NCBI GenBank assembly: GCA_964618975.1
Contig: CAZUDI010000011.1
Span: 10,369 to 74,368 of the forward strand
DNA: 64,000 nt
Direction: 5' to 3'
Origin: CAZUDI01 sp964618975
GTDB lineage: Bacteria; Desulfobacterota; Desulfomonilia; UBA1062
Shown here in pieces: positions 60,383 through 64,000 of the stretch. Below the pieces are notes generated by a model. The model did no database searches and was not told the DNA's origin. It saw nothing but the letters and a program-made list of their open reading frames with translations. Made by a program: the position numbers and the translations under genes. Each line of letters begins with the position of its first letter. Position 1 is the stretch's first letter.

Positions 60383-61288
60383 TCAGCGGATGAATATGCG
60401 CCAGCCCGCCAGGATGGATGCGGGATGCAGATCCAGGGCTTCCGAGGCCTCGGCCACCGGGGTGAAACCGCACATGGAGCAGTCGATGGTCCCCCGGGTG
60501 TCCACGTAGCATCCCTGCGAGATTGTGCCGTCCGGGTCGACATTGGCCAGTGCCCACGCGTGGCATCTCCAGGTATTGGCGATCATGGAGGTCAGGACAC
60601 GGCGCGAGTTCAGCACGGGCAGACCTTCCCGTTTGAGGCGCAGGGCTTCTTCCATGGCCCTGCGCCTTTGGGCGGGACTGAGGCTCAGGTCGGCCTCTCC
60701 CCGGTGATAGGGATAGAAGAGCTGGAAGGTGAGGCCTTTGACCTGGGGGAGGGCGGCAACCGTACGGGCCAGCGGATCCATGTCGTCGATATTGAGGCTG
60801 TTGATGGTGTAGTGGATCAGCAGCCTGGGGTGCGGCGAGGCCTTGAGATTGTCCATGATGCGCCCGAAGGAGCCGCTGCGCAGGGCGTCATGCGTCGCCC
60901 TGTCGCCGTCCATGCTCACCCACAGGACATCGGTGGGCACATCCAGGGCCAGGGTCCCATTGGTGGTGGCGGCCGTTCTCAGGAAAAGCCGCCGGGCCAG
61001 GGCGGCGAGAGCGTTGAAATCATGCCCGCCGTCGCGCCACAGCAGCGGCTCGCCGCCTTCGAAGACCACGATGCGGCACCCCTTGCGCTGGAGGTGTTCC
61101 AGACTCTGGCAGGCCCTCTCCCAGCTCATATGCGCCCTGTCTTCGCCCGCGCGGAGATGGTAGGGGCACGCCTGACAGGCGAGGTTGCAGCGGTAGGTGA
61201 GCTTGAAGCTCGCCAGAAGCGGGAGGTGCTGCCTGAAGATCCGGGCCCTCAGGAAGTAAGCGGCCAGATCGAGTACGGCCGGTCTCAC
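60383..61288 (-). CDS. Radical SAM protein
   Basis: A 301-residue radical SAM enzyme. The 4Fe-4S-binding CxxxCxxC motif is in RCNLACQACP (about residues 33-42); EGGEPLL follows as the SAM-contact motif. Its C-terminal region has a further cysteine set (CHAW, GCYVD, CSMCGF), suggesting an extra cluster-binding SPASM-like domain. Substrate unknown. The GTG start overlaps the stop of the acyl-CoA synthetase gene by 4 bp, so they are linked; whether the enzyme matures or modifies that protein or works on a small molecule is open. Confidence 0.85.
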   Translation of the reverse strand: MRPAVLDLAAYFLRARIFRQHLPLLASFKLTYRCNLACQACPYHLRAGEDRAHMSWERACQSLEHLQRKGCRIVVFEGGEPLLWRDGGHDFNALAALARRLFLRTAATTNGTLALDVPTDVLWVSMDGDRATHDALRSGSFGRIMDNLKASPHPRLLIHYTINSLNIDDMDPLARTVAALPQVKGLTFQLFYPYHRGEADLSLSPAQRRRAMEEALRLKREGLPVLNSRRVLTSMIANTWRCHAWALANVDPDGTISQGCYVDTRGTIDCSMCGFTPVAEASEALDLHPASILAGWRIFIR

Positions 61289-62796
61289 GACATCCCCGAG
61301 CGGGTATGGCTTGACCCCCGGTCATAACCCGGCAATGCCTGGTGCCGGGCGATGCGCTCGTGATAGAGGGTGGCCCGGGCGAGGGCGGCAATGGCCGGGG
61401 CCGGGGAGGGAAAGGCCATCAGACCCTGAGCGTCAAGTCGGGATGCGGCATTGTCGGCGGCATCGAAGACCATGAGATCCATGACCGGGATCACGGGGCG
61501 TCCATGGGTGCGGATCAGGGACTGGATGCTCTCAAAGAGGTTGTTCTCGTCGTGCATGAGGCTGCCCACCTGGGCGGCGATGGCGTCCCGGGGGACCACG
61601 GGCGAGCTCAGGAGCCGCTGCATGCGCAACGTGGTGTACCCCAGACCCATGAGGATCACGGTATCGATCTCGGCGCTCTCCAGAAGGACGCCGGCCACCT
61701 CGAAGAGGACATATGCGCCTCCGGGGGCAACCAGGTCCACCGGGTTGGCCCGGCTCCAATACGAGGGCAGCAGGGCGTCGATGCGCTCGAGCGTGCCCGC
61801 CGTCAGCGCGGGCACGCTCAGGCCGTGATCCAGACACAGATCCGTGGCGAGCACCCCCCAGCCACCACCCGGGGTGATAATGCCCACGCGCCTGCCCGGG
61901 GCCGGCGGCTGGGTGAGGAGCACTCCGGCCACCTCGATCATGGCGTCCATGGTCGGCACCTGGATGATGCCGCACTGGCGGCACATGGCGCTGAAGATGG
62001 ACGCGTCGCTGGAGATGGCACCGGTATGCGAGTGGGCGGCGCAGGCACCCTGAAGGGTGCGCCCGCCGTGGAGCAGCAAGAGGGGTTTTCTCGGCGTGAT
62101 CTCACGCGCGAGCTCGAAGAAGCGACCGGCGCGCCTGAGACCCTCCACATAGAGACAGATGATGCGGGTATGGGGATCGCCTGCCAGGTACTCCAGGTGA
62201 TCCTCGGTGGTGAGGTCGGCCTCGTTGCCGGAGCTGATCAGGCGGCTGATGCCGATTGAACGTCTGAGGAAGCGATAGGTCAGCGAGGTGCCGAGGTTGC
62301 CGCTCTGGGTAATGATTCCCACCGGTCCCGGCATGATGGGCAGCGAGGCCATGGTGATCTGTAGGGGGGAGGGGTAGGCGCTGAAGATTCCCATGGTGTT
62401 GGGGCCTACGAGGCGCATGCCGCCGGAGATGGCCAGCTCTGCAAGCTCACGCTCGTGGCGCCCTCCGTCCTCCCCGGTTTCGGAGAACCCGGCCGTGATC
62501 ACGATGCCGGCCGGGATTTTTTTGGCGATGCATGCGCTCAGGACATCCCTGACCAGGGTGTCCCTGACCACGATGACGGCCAGATCAACGGGCCCCTCAA
62601 TCTCGCGCAGGTCACGGTAGATCCTGTGGCCATACCAGGTGCCACCCTGAGGGTTGACCGGGTAGATATGGCCTTCAAACCCGCTGCTGTAGAGGGTGTG
62701 CAGGATGGTGAAACCCCACTTGAAGACCTGGGTGGACGCGCCGAGGAAGACCACCGATCTGGGCTCGCAAAGGGCCTGATATGCTCTCGTATCCAC
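61285..62796 (-). CDS. Acyl-CoA synthetase (ADP-forming) alpha-type protein
   Basis: A 503-residue paralogue of the protein at 17375-18817. It has a CoA-binding domain (SVVFLGASTQVFKWG) and the phosphohistidine motif HSHTGAISS, near residue 258. As with the other, the beta (ATP-grasp) portion is absent. It starts with GTG behind AAGGAAGG and lies directly downstream of a repeat copy. It is coupled to the radical SAM gene and near an enoyl-CoA hydratase, which points to acyl-CoA metabolism. Confidence 0.85.
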   Translation of the reverse strand: MDTRAYQALCEPRSVVFLGASTQVFKWGFTILHTLYSSGFEGHIYPVNPQGGTWYGHRIYRDLREIEGPVDLAVIVVRDTLVRDVLSACIAKKIPAGIVITAGFSETGEDGGRHERELAELAISGGMRLVGPNTMGIFSAYPSPLQITMASLPIMPGPVGIITQSGNLGTSLTYRFLRRSIGISRLISSGNEADLTTEDHLEYLAGDPHTRIICLYVEGLRRAGRFFELAREITPRKPLLLLHGGRTLQGACAAHSHTGAISSDASIFSAMCRQCGIIQVPTMDAMIEVAGVLLTQPPAPGRRVGIITPGGGWGVLATDLCLDHGLSVPALTAGTLERIDALLPSYWSRANPVDLVAPGGAYVLFEVAGVLLESAEIDTVILMGLGYTTLRMQRLLSSPVVPRDAIAAQVGSLMHDENNLFESIQSLIRTHGRPVIPVMDLMVFDAADNAASRLDAQGLMAFPSPAPAIAALARATLYHERIARHQALPGYDRGSSHTRSGMS

Positions 62797-62807
62797 GCAC
62801 CTTCCTT

Positions 62808-62880
62808 TAATGGCTATGGCTTGAGTTCCCCGCTGCTTGCAGCGGAAAGCAGGGTCCAGGGCTTGCCCCGGTGTTCATGG
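62808..62880 (+). repeat. Dispersed palindromic repeat, forward copy
   Basis: TAATGGCTATGGCTTGAGTTCC, CCGCTGCTTGCAGCGG, AAAGCAGGGTCCAGGGCTTGCCCCGG, GTTCATGG. It lies between the enoyl-CoA hydratase stop and the acyl-CoA synthetase start, beside the latter's ribosome site. Confidence 0.9.
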
Positions 62881-62888
62881 GGGGGCGT

Positions 62889-63695
62889 TCAGCGGCCGGG
62901 GAACTCGGGCGGGCGCTTTTCCCTCTGGGCGCGCACGCCCTCGCGGGCGTCCTCACTGCCGAAGATGGGCCCGCCGATTTCGACCTCCTTGAGGAAGGCC
63001 TCGCTCAGATCCATATTTCTGATCTCGCGCGCGCAGCGCACGATACCCTGGGTGGCCAACGGTCCGTTGGCGGCGATCTTCTCCGCCAGCTCCATGGAGG
63101 TGGCCATCAGGTCCCGTCTAGCCACCACGCGGTTGAGGAAGCCCCATTCGTAGAGGGTCTGCGCGGAATAGTTGCCGGCCGTCAGCAGGATCTCAAGCGC
63201 ACGGCAGGGCGAGACAATCCGCGGGAGGAAGACATTGCCGCCCCCGATGGGCATAATGCCGAGGCTGGCCTCGCGCATCTGGAAGATGGCATCATAGGAG
63301 GCTACCCGCAGGTCGGCCCCCATGACCATCTCGAACCCGCCCGTGAGGCAGTAGCCGTTGATGGCGGCAATCACGGGTTTTTTCACGAAACTGAACTTGA
63401 GCATGGCCTCGCCCACTCCGGCACCGAAGCCCTCCAGCAGCCATCTTTCATCGTCGTTCTCCGGCTCACGGGCCCGGGTGAGCACCGGGATGGCACTCTT
63501 GAGGTCCATGCCCGAGCAGAAGATGGTGGGCAGCGCCGAGTAGATAAGCGCCACCCGGATCTGATCATCGTCGTTGATCTCCTTCCAGGCCTGGTGAAGA
63601 TCCCTCAGGATCCCCGGGTCGAGGGCGTTGAGCTGCTCGGGGCGGTTGAGCCCGACCGAGGCGATGTGGCCTTGCTTTTCGTAGATCAGACGCAT
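62889..63695 (-). CDS. Enoyl-CoA hydratase/isomerase family protein
   Basis: A 268-residue crotonase-fold protein. It has NRPEQLNALD near the N-terminus, the oxyanion-hole stretch IFCSGMDLKSA and AAINGYCLTGGFEMVMGAD. The second catalytic region reads REASLGIMPIGGG; the hydratase Glu pair is not obviously complete, so it may catalyse another crotonase reaction. The ATG at 63695 is preceded by AAGGAGGG; the frame upstream to 63794 is not needed. Confidence 0.9.
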   Translation of the reverse strand: MRLIYEKQGHIASVGLNRPEQLNALDPGILRDLHQAWKEINDDDQIRVALIYSALPTIFCSGMDLKSAIPVLTRAREPENDDERWLLEGFGAGVGEAMLKFSFVKKPVIAAINGYCLTGGFEMVMGADLRVASYDAIFQMREASLGIMPIGGGNVFLPRIVSPCRALEILLTAGNYSAQTLYEWGFLNRVVARRDLMATSMELAEKIAANGPLATQGIVRCAREIRNMDLSEAFLKEVEIGGPIFGSEDAREGVRAQREKRPPEFPGR

Positions 63696-63983
63696 AAATA
63701 AACCCTCCTTGAAGTGATAACTAAAAGAAAAATTACCTATGTACCCTAGCCAAAGGCCAGCCTGCTTGTCAAGTCCGCCACGCAGGGCGGGCACATAAAG
63801 GACGTACGTCGTTGATATAGGCTCCCCGCATGCGGAATAACCCCGAGAAAGTCATGCGGGACGGGTGAGGTGGACCTGTTCGTCGGGCGGGTCGACCTGT
63901 GGCGTCTGGTTTTCCGAGCCGCCGGCGGCTCCCATGTACAATCCTGCCCAGGCGGGGGTCGAGACTCAGAGGGTGGGGCGGTA
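63696..63983. other. Intergenic gap at window end, nothing identified
   Basis: Divergent gap after the enoyl-CoA hydratase start. I see no repeat copy or gene; a GTCCGCC/GGGCGG weak stem occurs near 63773-63790. Confidence 0.4.
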
Positions 63984-64000
63984 ATGAGCGTGGTGCTTGG
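63984..64000 (+). CDS. Possible start of a gene cut by the window end
   Basis: An ATG at 63984 with a G-rich stretch (GAGGGTGGGGCGG) just upstream is followed by only five more codons before the window ends. It may be a gene start, but nothing about its product can be said. Confidence 0.25.

Noticed and set aside
3329..62880. CRISPR array
   Set aside because: The repeats are ~82 bp, kilobases apart, in both orientations and not separated by regular spacers.
1..64000. tRNA, rRNA, transposase, integrase or phage genes
   Set aside because: I scanned the gaps and predicted products and found none; the repeats have no encoded transposase in this window.

Overview
The window is GC-rich, densely packed bacterial chromosome from a Gram-negative organism. 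A Kdo kinase, MlaF- and Lgt-type envelope genes, lipoprotein signal sequences, a class I adenylate cyclase, System II cytochrome c maturation (ResB/CcsA), ADP-forming acyl-CoA synthetase alpha chains, many two-component, PilZ and GGDEF proteins, and a CarD / PIN-TRAM / IspD / IspF / CysS / UvrB cluster together suggest an anaerobic member of Desulfobacterota (former Deltaproteobacteria). This placement is inferred from gene content. I see no rRNA, tRNA, CRISPR array, prophage or transposase gene.

Layout. 1-3.3 kb: methionine operon (NifU-like, metY, metW, metX; minus strand). 3.7-5.1 kb: MATE exporter. 5.4-8.1 kb: molybdate/tungstate ABC importer with a palindrome over its likely promoter. 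8.3-12.8 kb: an unusual locus of a membrane protein, a double ThiF/E1-like protein and a caspase-like lipoprotein with an EF-hand loop. 13-19.9 kb: coiled-coil membrane protein, XPB-like helicase, zinc ribbon, UDP-sugar dehydrogenase, acyl-CoA synthetase alpha chain, diguanylate cyclase. 20.4-22.8 kb: DUF3783, acyltransferase, Kdo kinase. 23.1-29.3 kb: uvrB, cysS, ispF, ispD, PIN-TRAM, carD. 29.5-33.8 kb: lgt, class I cyclase, nitrilase, MlaF-like ATPase. 34-42 kb: Usp, lipoprotein, zinc ribbon, release-factor-like protein, methyltransferase, PilZ/GNAT-like protein, hybrid kinase. 42-47 kb: ccsA/resB, DUF401, Cache protein. 48-51 kb: purM, purN, DUF523, FAD-type protein. 51.6-54.7 kb: two prepilin-like proteins, hflK, hflC. 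55-57.6 kb: znuA, znuC, znuB. 57.6-63.7 kb: flavin oxidase-like protein, hybrid kinase, radical SAM, acyl-CoA synthetase alpha chain, enoyl-CoA hydratase.

The most striking signal is not a gene but a dispersed palindromic repeat of about 82 bp. At least 13 recognisable copies and several decayed ones lie between genes in both orientations. It has imperfect terminal inverted repeats (AATC..TATGGGT) and two internal hairpins whose stems covary between copies. One near-perfect copy lies inside znuA, in frame, adding exactly 27 codons to the variable loop before the DPHIWLSP motif of this zinc-binding lipoprotein-family protein. This is the behaviour known from Rickettsia palindromic elements.

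The second candidate for something undescribed is the membrane protein / tandem E1 / caspase locus. The E1-like protein carries one intact and one degenerate ThiF domain in a single chain, an arrangement reminiscent of eukaryotic ubiquitin E1. Its neighbour is a surface-anchored caspase-fold protein. No ubiquitin-like or E2-like partner is visible here, so the shared function remains an inference.
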